64,000 nucleotides of DNA from contig NC_134028.1 of assembly GCF_964204645.1 (NCBI RefSeq), positions 24,154,153 to 24,218,152 on the forward strand. The letters run 5' to 3'. Made by a program: the position numbers and the translations under genes. This DNA is from Tubulanus polymorphus. Lineage: Eukaryota; Nemertea; Palaeonemertea; Tubulaniformes; Tubulanidae. Below the pieces are notes generated by a model. It saw nothing but the letters and a program-made list of their open reading frames with translations, did not search any database and was not told the DNA's origin. Below are positions 23,380-62,755 of this stretch, piece by piece; position 1 is the stretch's first letter, and each line of letters starts with the position of its first letter.

Positions 23380-24836
23380 TCTCCAGGTCAGTTGTTGGCT
23401 ATTTTTCTATTTGTAAAATGTATTTATGATCTGATCACTTGAGAAAATATATGTGAAGTATGGTGAGAATTTGACGTGAATGATTTTTGTTGCTTTGTCT
23501 CTGGTTTTTGGGTGTCATTTATTAAGTATGACTGCAGGCATCAGAGGATATTTCCAGTTGGGATATTTTTTCATTCCTGAAGATTTTAAGCATCAGGTGC
23601 TGCCCCTATACATATCGTCGACGGTGAATATGTGAACTAACTTATTACTTGCATGCCGCAGTAGGAATATTGTTCAGTCACATTAGTTCACATATTCACC
23701 GCTATCGAAATATGTAGCGACAGCACTAGACGGTCAAAATCTGACACCGCGGGTCGGACCACTCAAAAACTTCTGCAATTGTTGAACTACTACTGATGCT
23801 AAAAATTCATTCAACTTTCCATTTGTGAATAAAAAATGCATTTCCTAATATTAAATATTTTCTGCTAATTTGAATTTATCGTTTTATGTAAAAAGATAAC
23901 AACAAGCCAAGGCTCTAGAATGACAATACGATTAGAATAGTGGCCTAGCCCAGCCTCCATAGAAATAAAGAAAAACAGCTTTTTAGTTGACTGTTTTTTA
24001 TTGACATGAGGAGAATAATATCTGTAATTCTACATGAATTCACTATAATAGACTTTTCAAGAAAGTGAAAAAATTCATCATATCCACATATACATCGTAT
24101 TACTTTTTTTTAAATTGAGAGAATACTTTGTCAAACATTGCATATAAAGAAAGAAAAGTAAATTCCATACAGCCAGATATACACACATATGTATCGTACA
24201 TATATAGATATATATGTATATATATATATATATATCATCAATATCATTGTTTACTATACAATATATTTATTGGAATAAAACAGCATTTTTATTGACTGCT
24301 GTTTGACTTCATATCGTCCATATATTCCTTGATATCAACATGCTCATCTTATTCTTACAAACCTAAAAGGATTTGCCATATTCATAAATAGTGCTTTGTC
24401 GTGATTATTCTATGGTATGCCTAATTCACCAAATTGCGTGGTTCTAGTTCATCACTTATCCGAAAAATAAACCACTAATAAACCTCTGAAGTTGTCGCCA
24501 TAGCTCCAGTCAAAACTTAACAAAATTAAAGAGATAAATAGTAAAACTTATATATAAATATACGATTAGCTAGTTATAATAAATCATTAATTAATAACTA
24601 TAATATAGTGGATTAGAATCTCATAATTAGTGGTAATCCATAGATTACCTTTACACGAAGATATTCACGAAAACTATTGTTTGAACTGTGTATATGAGAT
24701 TTACATGTACTGTTTAATATGTTTAAGTACTAATACATTATTGTAATAAAATGCCGAATTATTCTAGGAATTAGTTTCATTGTATAGATATTCTTCAGGT
24801 CAATCAATTGCAGATCACAATATCCGTGATAAAACG

Positions 24837-25047
24837 ATACGAGTAAAATCCCACAATAAATGAATTAAGTGATAAAATGTTTATTAAAACATATAAGAAA
24901 TATTTCGGGTGGTTACTACCACTCTTCTTCGGTCTAAAAACTCATTTTAGACTGAAGAAGGGTGGTAGTAACCACCCGAAATATTTCTTATACGTTTTAA
25001 TAAACATTTTATCACTTAATTCATTTATTGTGGGATTTTACTCGTAT
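24837..25047. mobile_element. 211-bp palindromic foldback, unit 3
   Basis: Same palindrome as in unit 2 with a few substitutions. It is at the same place in the unit, so it was present before the unit 2/3 duplication or was homogenised afterwards. Confidence 0.85.
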
Positions 25048-25879
25048 TCTCCAGGTCAGTTGTTGGCTATTTTTCTATTTGTAAAATGTATTTATGATCT
25101 GATCACTTGAGAAAATATATGTGAAGTATGGTGAGAATTTGATGTGAATGACTTTTGTTGCTTTGTCGCTGGTTTTTGGGTGTCATTTATTAAGTATGAC
25201 TGCAGGCATCAGAGGATATTTTCAGTTGGGATATTTTTTTCATTCCTGAAGATTTTAAGCATCAGGTGCTGCCCCTATACATATCGTTGACGGTGAATAT
25301 GTGAACTAACTTATTACTTGCATGCCGCAGTAGGAATATTGTTCAGTCACATTAGTTCACATATTCACCGCTATCGAAATATGTAGCGACAGCACTTGAC
25401 GGTCAAAATCTGACACCGCGGGTCGGACCACTCAAAAACTTCTGCAATTGTTGAACTACTACTGATGCTAAAAATTCATTCAACTTTCCATTTGTGAATA
25501 AAAAATGCATTTCCTAATATTAAATATTTTCTGCTAATTTGAATTTATCGTTTTATGTAAAAAGATAACAACAAGCCAAGGCTCTAGAATGACAATATGA
25601 TTAGAATAGTGGCCTAGCCCAGCCTCCATAGAAATAAAGAAAAACAGCTTTTTAGTTGACTGTTTTTTATTGACATGAGGAGAATAATATCTGTAATTCT
25701 ACATGAATTCACTATAATAGACTTTTCAAGAAAGTGAAAAAATTCATCATATCCACATATACATCGTATTACTTTTTTTTAAATTGAGAGAATACTTTGT
25801 CAAACATTGCATATAAAGAAAGAAAAGTAAATTCCATACAGCCAGATATACACACATATGTATCGTACATATATAGATA

Positions 25880-25912
<33 letters not shown>

Positions 25913-26479
25913 CATCAATATCATTGTTTACTATACAATATATTTATTGGAATAAAACAGCATTTTTATTGACTGCTGTTTGACTTCATATCGTCCATAT
26001 ATTCCTTGATATCAACATGCTCATCTTATTCTTACAAACCTAAAAGGATTTGCCATATTCATAAATAGTGCTTTGTCGTGATTATTCTATGCTATGCCTA
26101 ATTCACCGAATTGCGTGGTTCATCGTGTTCTAGTTCATCACTTATCCGAAAAATAAACCACTAATAAACCTCTGAAGTTGTCGCCATAGCTCCAGTCAAA
26201 ACTTAACAAAATTAAAGAGATAAATAGTAAAACTTATATATAAATATACGATAAGCTAGTTATAATAAATCATTAATTAATAACTATAATATAGTAGATT
26301 AGAATCTCATAATTAGTGGTAATCCATAGATTACCTTTACACGAAGATATTCATGAAAACTTCTTCAGTTAATAAATAAATACATGAATTTATTGCTACT
26401 AAATATTGACGTGTCTAGTGCTCTTGATAAATTCTGTGCCCCGATTCTCGTAACGTCTCGTCTCGTAAAACCACCTTCC

Positions 26480-26785
26480 CCAGGCAGGGATTTGAAACCG
26501 TAGCATCAAGACTCGCCACGATACGAAACCCTGTTACACTAGCCCGTGTGCATAGCTACGATGATGTCATTATCAGCTTATCAGATATCCGTTTTTATTT
26601 TAGCCCATATCTTATTTTTTCCATTTATAGTTTATCCGTGAAATTTGCCTCAGCGATTATACAATGAGCTATCTGATTGGTGCCGCATGTACCTGCGCAC
26701 CCGGTCTAGTGTGGCAGGGTTTCTTGTCGTGGCTGAGTCTAGCAACGCCATCAGGTACGAATTCCTGCCGAGGGAGAATGCATAA
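26480..26785 (-). mobile_element. Foldback element with B-box-like arms, copy 2
   Basis: Arms start CAGGCAGGGATTTGAAACC and end with ACGAATTCCTGCCGAGG; ACCCTGTTACACTAGCCCG on the left matches the reverse complement of the right arm around 26703-26726. The inner GTGAAATTTGCCTCAGC is the reverse complement of the copy at 11.6 kb. Confidence 0.55.
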
Positions 26786-28315
26786 AATCACCCATTTATT
26801 AAACGCCCGATCTACCTGGTTTTAGCAGGCTTACAAAATGCCATCTGTTCATAAATTTGAGCATCAATTCATTCATTTTTAGAATGAAAACCTTGAATAA
26901 TTATAGATAAGGTTGAGTTACAAGAATCCAGTTGCGCAATCGTGCATAAGTTCTGACTCCAGAGTTTTTGAAATTGAAAATGAACTAATTGTATCTCTTT
27001 ATTGTCAATTCTAATCACAATTGCGGAAAGGGGCCAGAATTGCTAGTACTCCCATGGCTATACGGTAGTTATTATTTGTCCACACAACCGAATAATAATA
27101 TTTTCACATATCATATCAACTTCCACAGCAGAAAATATAAAATAGCCTCATTCCGATCTGAACACATGATTATATGTTGCGCACACATTATCATTACAAA
27201 TATATGTATCTTTTGGTTTGACTAGAAACACACCAATAACGGGCCAGGAGTCAGTTTCAAAGTTATTAGTTTAGTTTGGCTCTCGAGGCAAAGTAAATCG
27301 GCGATGATCTAATCATAGCCAAAATCAACTAAAAACTGTGAAATGGGCTCCTACATGTTCATCAACAATGGCAAGAAAAAAAATCAGATTTAAGTGACCT
27401 GTAATGAATAAACTTCTCGATAAACTGTTGTTCTCGAAAGCAACACAGGCCTAGTACAAATGTGCATCGCCATACGGTGTTTTTCACAATAAACTTTGAA
27501 ACAAAAAATGGGATATTATCAGTAAAGGTTAACCTCAACAAACAACTGAGATCATCATTTAACAAGTCCTATCATTATACTACGACTGGGCAGCCGGAAA
27601 GAACTTCTGCAAGTACGTACATAATTTCATCTCTGACTTCTCAACTAAGCAACCATTTCTCAATTGATTGCCACAGTCTTTTACTTAAGTACCATGCAAG
27701 CTATTTTATATATACTTGGAACAGGACTTTTAAGAAACTCCTCGGCACTCTCATATCATATTGCTTTCATTTGATAGAAAATTATAGTTACATTCTATTG
27801 AAATAGAGGCCACATGCTGAAAGATTCTCTGATGTCGACCGATGTTTAAATTCATGTACCACTAAGATACAATTTTCAACTATTACACTTCAAACAGTGG
27901 TTACATTCAACAACCTTTGGCCAAGTTGCGCTGTATCATTGATTAAGCAATGTGCTCTATGCAATTTGTGTGCATGTATAACTGGAAATAGAGAATATAT
28001 TACACTTACGGTACATAAAACACAAATTTTCTGTACATCAGTGGTTATCCTGAGGCCTCTAGGCCACACTGAGAGGTCAGTGCATCATTTCACAGATAGA
28101 AATATTCATGAAACTGGTATCAAATCTAGCGAGCTCGTTTCATTTGATAAAGTATTCATCGAAAAACCAAGTTGAGCGCATAAGCTCCGTCCGAACGCAC
28201 TTTCAGATTTTTCATTGCGTCATTTAGAGATAATTTTGTTTTTGTTTCTATCGTTAGAGCACAAACGAAATGATACATCGAACCTCCGAACATGACCTAT
28301 AGAACAATTAATCAT

Positions 28316-28390
28316 ACTCTAATATTAATTATAATAATAACAATGATAATAATAATATTAATAATAATAATATTAATCATAATCATAAAT
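28316..28390. repeat. AAT/ATA microsatellite
   Basis: Imperfect AATAATAATA and ATTAATAATA runs in the convergent intergenic region. Confidence 0.9.
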
Positions 28391-30351
28391 ATATAGACCC
28401 ACAAAAACGGGGCTTTTAGAAATATAAAATACCAGGTGTGGAATAATGTAGACCAATAAAACGGTGATGATATTACCCTAAATGACATAAACATACATCG
28501 ACATTCATAACGATATTGTTTTATTAATTAATGACTACTTCGTAACGACTTTAAAGATCGATTTAGTGCATGACGTTAACTGAAAGCTTTAGAAGCGCAT
28601 TCGTGTTACAAGATAGTAAGTACACCCAGAATGAGATCGAACTCATATTCATAATTTTAACATCGTCCGCTGAAGCAGCGCTACGTTTCTCAAAAGCTGC
28701 GCATAAAAATGTTGATTTCCTGCTAAAGTGAAGGACGATGCCGCTAATGTTTAGGTGCTTTCAAACTGTATATATCAAAAATAAAATCTGTGCGTAATGA
28801 ATGAAATTTTCAACTACCCGGAACATGGATTTCTATATTCAGATGTGTGTCGATAAATGAATCTCAAATGCAATAATCTTAGTTGACACTTAATTCTAAA
28901 CGATTGTTTGTATCTTCAGAAGAACTTAAGTTACTAGTGTACAGAAAAACAACGTGTTTGGCAGAGTATCACTCATCTAACTAGTACTGATCGTATCTAA
29001 AATTTCACTTGGACTCAAATTTGAGTATTTCGTAAACAATACTTCAAATATTCAATAATGAGAATGAGTTTAAGCCATTTATTCTTTGAAATGATGTTCT
29101 CCATAATATTTACAATGGCAAGCACATTCAGACCAGATGTTATTACGTTTACATTTTTTTTTAGGTAATACTGTGCATTTCATGGACTAGATCTTCGAGA
29201 GTTTTTTCAACCACAAATTATATATTTTGTCTTGTGCGTACGATCGGTTTCTATTCATTTTTGGATAATCATTTACTAAAGAAGACCATGGACGCATACG
29301 TCCATGAGAAGACTAAGTAAACTGGCCCAGTTCGACACAGTCATCTGTGTAACTGGGCCGTTAAAACGGAATTGATCAATTAGAAGAGATGCCAGATTGA
29401 ATAAATTGAGTAAATTACTGCAAAAAAATATCAGTGCTAAGACTACATTATCATGCTAAGGCAACTAGAAATTAAGGGAATCTTAAAGTACACCTTTTTC
29501 TAAATTTCAAAGTTCTGTAAGCCGTGGATCGAAGATCCACTTCTTATCCAGAATATTGATTTCTGACAGCATACTACAGTGATGTGCCAGACAATAAGTA
29601 TACATCAGATAACACACTAATATACCTGTATACACTAAATGTATGTACATATACACATGTACAGCATTGTAGACTTATGTATAGTTTGTATACTGAAAGA
29701 ACTTAAAAAAGCACCATAATATCAACTTTTCTAAATATATGCTTCGAACACAACAAAGTAAACAGCCAGTTTTGATGTAAATCTATTCAGATTAAACCGA
29801 ATTATCATTAGTGGTCTGCATTGTTCAATCTGTCTCCATCCTGTTTCAGTGTAGATGGTGTAAAAAACCTGCACCATTCAACCGCACCGAGTATGCAAAA
29901 TACATCGAAAATAAAACAGCCCTAATTTCCTAACTGTTCCATCGAATTGACATCATTATACACAGACACATTCTTAGATAGATCGAAAATACACTTTACT
30001 TCGAAGCAGTAGCTACTGACTGTACAAATAATTTTTTTTGTTTTGTTGTAGTCGTAAATTTCAGAAGAACAGTGAATGAAATTACATGCGATTATCTATT
30101 TCAGCGTTACAACTGAGACTACAATCTAAAAGTGCGGGTAAAGTCCGTTTCGTACGTACACCGGAGCTTGAATCGTCGATTCCAGTAGCATCTCTCTCAA
30201 TCCAGCGCAACCATCACGTTTTCCCCTCATTCCATCTCATTTTATCACAAAGTCGATGGCAATAGAAGTGTCCAATCAGGCCAGCGAACATATATATATA
30301 TATTTCAATTGATAAACCTAGTTATGAACGGGTCTCTCAACCCGACCGTTC

Positions 30352-57164
<26,813 letters not shown>

Positions 57165-58464
57165 CTGAAAACAACAAGAAAATGACACTAATTCATTCTA
57201 CTAGATTTTATCAAGATTTGTTCTGTTACGAAGACAAATTAACGCTTTTTTGGGGATCTTATTGAGCTAAACATCTTTTTTTTCATGAGAAGGGCAATTA
57301 AGTGCGTATAGATGAGCGAATTTCTCTTGGATGAACGAAGCTCAAATATGATATGACCCCCCCTTTATTTCAGATGTACCTACAAACTTTCAGAGGCCAG
57401 TTGCTTTTAAAGTTGGTTACAATTGACCAGTAGATAGTTGACACAGTGACAATTAAAACTTCGTCGTTACTAAGGTATATATCCGGTTATCTTTAACCAA
57501 CTGTTTGCATCTGTTTGCATCCGAAAGCAGTAAAATTCTAATAAATTTTCTGGAGAGGACTCTGTGGTGCTGTGAAAGCAGGCTAAGTGTACTGAGGCTG
57601 GATCCGGTCCCTGAGTCCGGAGATCGGCGAGACAATACTCCAGAACAAATACATCGAAATCGTGAAATTAAAATTGTTTCGGACAACAACTGATTTGACA
57701 TCGCGGCTATAGTCGTCGTCGTACGGTTTGTGATGGATTGTTATTAATGAGAATCAGGAGAATGTTATGAATTGGCTCAACGATATATCGGCATCTAATC
57801 TTCCGGTAATCAATCTACACCGCGAGAAAGACGACTTAAATTGGATTGGCTTAGTCGTCGGCATCATTCGCTGGTAGACCTATATCAAGTCCAGTCCGCG
57901 CGATCAAATTCTCAATCGTAATTATCTTTTTAGCGATGCCACAACAAGCACCAGTACGGTAATTACCAAAATGTTTGTCCTCACACGCTCTACAACATGG
58001 TCGATAATGAACGTGTTTCGTGATTATGCCGAATGGTAAATTGAAAGTCACTGATACAGTTTATGGATAATATGAAATTGAAATCAAGGATATTTCGTAG
58101 ATCTTACAGAAAGCTTCAACGTTGTTTGAGATAATAATGGATTCGCATAAATTTGTGACAGACGAGGCGAATTTTTCGAGTTTTAGGCGAATTCAGAGTG
58201 AACACTGATTGGCTGAATAAATGATCACATGATTCAGTACGTATATTTTGCCGAAAACCGATTGGCCAATGAAATTCTCCTCGTCTATCACAGGCATTAG
58301 TGCTGATACAGGGTGGTCACTTTCATTTGACTCGCATTTCCCTGACTATTCCCCGACATGCACGTTGTTTTCCCTGACTTGATCTGCTAATAATCCAATC
58401 AATTAACACAGTCAAATATGTAAGACATAGATGGAAACTGCTGCGTACTAAGTCCATCACTGAT

Positions 58465-58505
58465 TTATACACCGCATTGCGGTGTAGACGCACTGAAAGG
58501 GTTAA
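58465..58505. mobile_element. Solo end of the piggyBac-like MITE
   Basis: Only the terminal hairpin ACACCGCATTGCGGTGT, the GTAGACGCA segment and the end TGAAAGGGTTAA are present; no left end was found nearby. Confidence 0.6.
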
Positions 58506-59524
58506 GTGAGACTTGATATGGATAATTTTACGGAAAGTCTCACTCAACATCAGGATGCCAGATTCTCCCCATTTGCAAACTAGCCTCAACAACTTACGTA
58601 ATCTGAACCCCTCACGCAGTAATTGACATCAACTCAAATATCTTAAAGCAAATAGTTTGAAAGTTCTGCGAGATCAACACGTCAAAATTGGATGTTTGAT
58701 TAATCATTTTTACGTGTCTTGATTAAACGATCGAAGACTGGACTGGATACAGTAACATTTCATCTCACGACGACCGTACAACGTTTCATATGAAAAACGA
58801 ACATCATAACTTCCGACAAAATAGCGATTGACGCAATTTATGATACATTAAAATCCAACCGCAAAACCATGAATAATAAACCAACTACACAAATCATATA
58901 CCCACGAGACATTGATAATTCTATAACTTCAGATTCTGCAATGATTTATTTACATTCCCCAGACACCGACCGATACATAGTTAAACCCCGGCATTTCATT
59001 CCCGGATAAAGAACGTCGGATGCGCCGTTTTTTAGGGCTATCCGACGAGAGTGACGTGAGAAATGGATAATAAAGCCGTATAGATATCTTCGGGGCAAAG
59101 TGGCTGCTGCCGCGTTTATCCCGTCGTTTCAGATATATATCGGGTCGACTCGGTGACATTTTAGTGAAACTAAATATCGTATCGTTAGACGTTGTGAAAA
59201 CACTGCTCACCATGGTTACTACTTAAAAACTAAAAACATGACACTATGCGCGAAATGGTGACGATCAGTAGCTGGGGAAACTTAAACCTACGAAAGACCG
59301 ATGAAAAGTAATAGTCGTCGAGGTTCCAAATCGAATTGATCGTTAGCCGGCTAACCAAAATAATTATATCGAGCAAATGTGTCATAGCTGCCAATTGTCG
59401 TCGTATTAGATTAAGAGCATTGCCGGAAATCAGTACAGCCTGATTGGAAATCTGTCAGAACGTATTATCATTATGAGCTTGAAATACGAATAAAAAAGCA
59501 GAGAGGAGTGCAAAGATAGATTAG

Positions 59525-59650
59525 AAGAGGGGAAGGGGAGGGGGAGAGGGAGGGAGGGAAGGGGAGAGGGAGGGAGGGAGAGTGGGAGGGAGTAGGGTGA
59601 GAGGGGGAGGGAGAGGAGAGTGAGTGAGAGAGAGTGGGAGAGAGAGAGCC
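59525..59650. repeat. Purine-only GGGA/GAGA tract
   Basis: About 125 bp almost entirely A/G with GGGAGGGAGGG runs. Confidence 0.95.
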
Positions 59651-60328
59651 GTTATGTGACAAAATGCGATATTAATCTTATTATAACTGATGTCAGCGAC
59701 TGATGTTATGGTAGTATAATATACTTGTATGTTAAGCCTCCGTGTTTCAGGATGGTCATTTAAGTAGAATGAGTAACCGAAACCATCACAGCCAAAAATC
59801 ACCGACATCTAATCCTAATCTCAAGTCCCGTATGAATTCTGGACGCGTATCGATGGCAGGCATGTAATTCCCCCAGAACGCCAGCGCATCAAACGAAAAT
59901 ATTTCCAGAAGGGATTTACCGATTTATGCTAATCCGTCGAAGCCATTTTGCTTGATATCTCTCGTACAAGGCTGCGTTTAGGCTTAAGCCGATATTCAAT
60001 GCTAAGTTCAACGTCGAGTCAAAATGGAACGTAGTTTTCAATAATAATTGCGCCGATATAAGCGCATTGGATAAAGCTTTAAAGAGGTCTCTCTAATGCA
60101 ACAGACTTCTTCGTTTTATTTCGGTGGTAATTTTGCAGGGCCGAAAACATTACACCAAAATGGAATGTGATATAAATCGTGCCCGCACACGCACGCACAC
60201 CACACCACCCCCCATTCGAGAATTACCTGTGAAAATGCATGACTTTGTGTAAATATCAGCTTCGCCTTAGTCTTACCGATAAGAAAGGTTTCTCGTTTAA
60301 AAAGCATAGGAGTAGAACTTAGTGGCAT

Positions 60329-60620
60329 ATGAAAAAGCTTATTGTTGAGAGCGCAGTAAGAGGTATCATTCGAGAAGTACCGCAAGTTTACAAGCTTTTT
60401 TTTAACAGAGCTTTTTGTCATGCTGCTCCATCTCTTTGGAACCAACTACCCATCGATGTTAAAAGGTGTGATTCTCTTAATGCTTTTAAAAATTGTCTTA
60501 AAACGTATTTATTTCTCACTGAATGCTGATGTCTAATTTTTCATCATGTAAAGCCGATGAGCATATTGTTTTTTTATGGAATTCAGGCTTAATAAATTAT
60601 CATTATTATTATTATTTTTT
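60329..60620 (+). pseudogene. 3' remnant of a non-LTR retrotransposon
   Basis: The frame around 60405-60520 reads NRAFCHAAPSLWNQLPIDVK and SLNAFKNCLKTYLF, which matches the extreme C-terminus of LINE reverse transcriptases (AF...A/GP..WN.LP...K..LK..LF). It is followed by AATAAATTATCATTATTATT, a simple-repeat tail usual for such elements. The rest of the element is absent. Confidence 0.65.
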
Positions 60621-61319
60621 CGGTGAGAAACTGATTTCAACAATAAGGTCGCATAGCAGCCATCTTAGCATTCGGTGCATTTCAGTGTGCCTTGCGTTAA
60701 TAGCGAGCGGGGAGATCAAAGAACCCTTTTGGTATGTGGCGTATCCTTGAAATTTTACCTCAGGATTCCGCCCCAGGATTCCGGCCATCTTAATCTTGGA
60801 TTGTAGAAATTTTTTTTAAAAGGCAAATTCACGTCGAAACGTGACAATTCATATGAATGAATTGACGGTTGATGAAGATGAAGATAGTAGCGAGAAGGTG
60901 CGGTTTAGCTGTAGGATAATAATGAGTTATACTGATTTTCAGTAATGAATGTTCGACATTATTGAGTTAGTACGGCATCGTTTGTCTACGGGCGACCATT
61001 TCCGGTAGGCTTCCACGACGCGATAAGAAGATAATAACCTTTCCGTCGAATACGCCTGAACGTGCATCCCGATGCCGAGAGAAACCGATTCTATATATAT
61101 CTGTGTAAATTGAATGAAATACCCACGTATTGCCTCATCCCAGAAACCTATATCAACTGAGATAGAATAGAATAGATAGATTTATTTACATTCCAATCAT
61201 TTTCATGGTACATGGAGAAATACGAGTATTCCTCCGGTTCCAAAATTCAGAACGGATCTAAGTAGATCCTTAAGATCGGTCAAATTGGTTCGGGCTGAAT
61301 AAAAATTGATAATTTCGAA

Positions 61320-61740
61320 CAGACTAGTAGAAAAGACCGTACACTATGACGTGGGGAATACATAATTTAAAAACCCATTGTATACATAGATTAAAGGATT
61401 AACCCTCACAGTGTGTCTAAATGTATAAATCGTGATAGATAGTGATAGATTTTGCTAGTACACCGCACTGCGGTGTATTGATGTAATTAGTAATTATCTC
61501 TCTTGAAAGATGGCAGCACCTGTCAAACATAGTGAAATATTAGTAACTAACGATACACTGCACCGCGGTGTAGACGCACTATAGTGTTATTCCCGTTATT
61601 CAACACACTCAGGTGGAATTTCTTAATATTTTCAAATTATCTCTAGCACTATAGGGTATTAATTAGTCAGCACTGAAATGGTTAAAAGCCAAACTTTATT
61701 TATAAAAAATTAAAATCATAAGACACAACGTTTCGAACTC
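61320..61740. mobile_element. Foldback element copy 3, interrupted by the piggyBac-like MITE
   Basis: The halves 61320-61398 (AGACCGTACACTATGACG, TTAAAAACCCATTG) and 61686-61740 (ATCATAAGACACAACG) align to 8719-8845 if the 61399-61685 MITE and one TTAA are removed. Confidence 0.6.
61399..61685. mobile_element. piggyBac-like MITE, copy 2
   Basis: A 287-bp copy of the 18971-19405 element with TTAA at both ends, the same internal order (ATCTCTCTTGAAAGATGGCA, hairpin pairs, ATTCCCGTTATTCAACACAC) and no nested insert. Its terminal bases are slightly decayed (CCCTCACAG). It is inserted into a copy of another foldback element whose halves lie at 61320-61398 and 61686-61740. Confidence 0.75.
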
Positions 61741-62452
61741 TGTCTATAGATCATCTACAGGTGAGAGGGAATTATGAAAAACGAGGGCTATATTACTTAT
61801 TAGAACAGACTGTTCACTAATTTGAACGTTTGGTCCATTCTTACTTGGAACGAACGACCGTTGTGAATAATGAAATGTGTGAACGCGGCTATAGAAAGTG
61901 AAGTTGCATCTCAGTCTGTCGAACGCTGTCACCCTGAATTCTGTCACTACGAAAAAATAACAAATTACGTAACACCGGCAGAGATGACAAACCGACGCCA
62001 GTCGACGAAACTTTTTAACCGTCTCGACTTCTACGACGCTAAATCACCCGGAAGACTAATTTCCTCCGCACCAGAAAATACGCCGGAGTGAAGTCTAAGT
62101 GTTCCTTTAGTTGCCATCAAAATCAAGAAGCATTTGGCAAACATGGAATCACTCGACGCACGCAGTATGCATGCGACATCAAAAACCATTTAAACGTCAC
62201 AGACAACGACGTATCGGCGCCGCACTCTCCCTCTCTTCTCTCTGAGCCTCAACGGTAAACAACAAACGGTCATTTACCAACGACGAAAACCCTGCTGTAA
62301 TCGAATCGACAACCGATGCTACGAAAAATGATGTTTCGAGTGGATGATAATGGAACAGTGGCATTATCATTAAGAGAGCTCGTCGGTGAACCGCGCCAGA
62401 TTTATGATAGACCGACGTCGCTGACGCAAACCATACAATATCTCATACGCAT

Positions 62453-62755
62453 TAAGCCGTGATCACACGGCGACGATTTCACCCGGGCCGGGCTAACCTA
62501 GACCAGACCCTTGCTTATCAAGTGCATTTATAGGTAAACCACTCATTACTAAAATGCTATCAAAAACAACGCTGCAACAAGTGAGGTGAGTTACTTCTAC
62601 AACCAGTTAGCATTCATACGCAGTAATTTGACTGGGCTGAAATTCGGCACGGGGCCCGGTCTGACGTTTAAGGGCGAGCCAGGCACGAACCAATTCAGCG
62701 CCAGCGTGGAGGGCTAGCTCGGGCCAAAAGCACTCCTGCACCATTGCAACTTAAG
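62453..62755. mobile_element. GCGATCACAC-family MITE, copy D
   Basis: Left end AAGCCGTGATCACAC and GACGATTTCACCCGGGCC; the inside is related but diverged, with the right end unclear. A further related stretch follows at about 62760-63055, so two copies lie side by side. Confidence 0.6.

Larger units (their letters stand above)
21597..26360. repeat. Three-unit tandem array starting in the STUB1 3' region
   Basis: Units 21597-23000 (1404 bp), 23001-24673 (1673 bp) and 24674-26360 (1687 bp) are nearly identical, with scattered single-base changes. Each starts with CTATTGTTTGAAYTGTG, contains AATAAAATGC, a 130-bp foldback (21930-22059 in unit 1), a TA microsatellite that differs in length, and ends in TTACACGAAGATATTCA. 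Units 2 and 3 carry a 256-bp extra segment with a long palindrome that unit 1 lacks. No protein coding is seen; the 77-residue open frames at 23209 and 24877 are by-products of the palindrome. Confidence 0.95.
26361..30351. other. Convergent intergenic region between the STUB1 array and PKC
   Basis: Contains the B-box foldback element (26480-26785), an AAT-type microsatellite (28316-28390), and hairpins at 29290-29355 including AACTGGCCCAG / CTGGGCCGTT. The right part should include the 3' untranslated region of the distal PKC isoform on the minus strand. No gene recognised. Confidence 0.6.

Noticed and set aside
23209-25110. Two nearly identical 77-codon frames
   Set aside because: They run through the 211-bp palindrome in tandem units 2 and 3 and read both of its arms; no coding signature.
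59471-59808. Ser/Pro-rich frames on the minus strand
   Set aside because: Translations of the purine-only tract.
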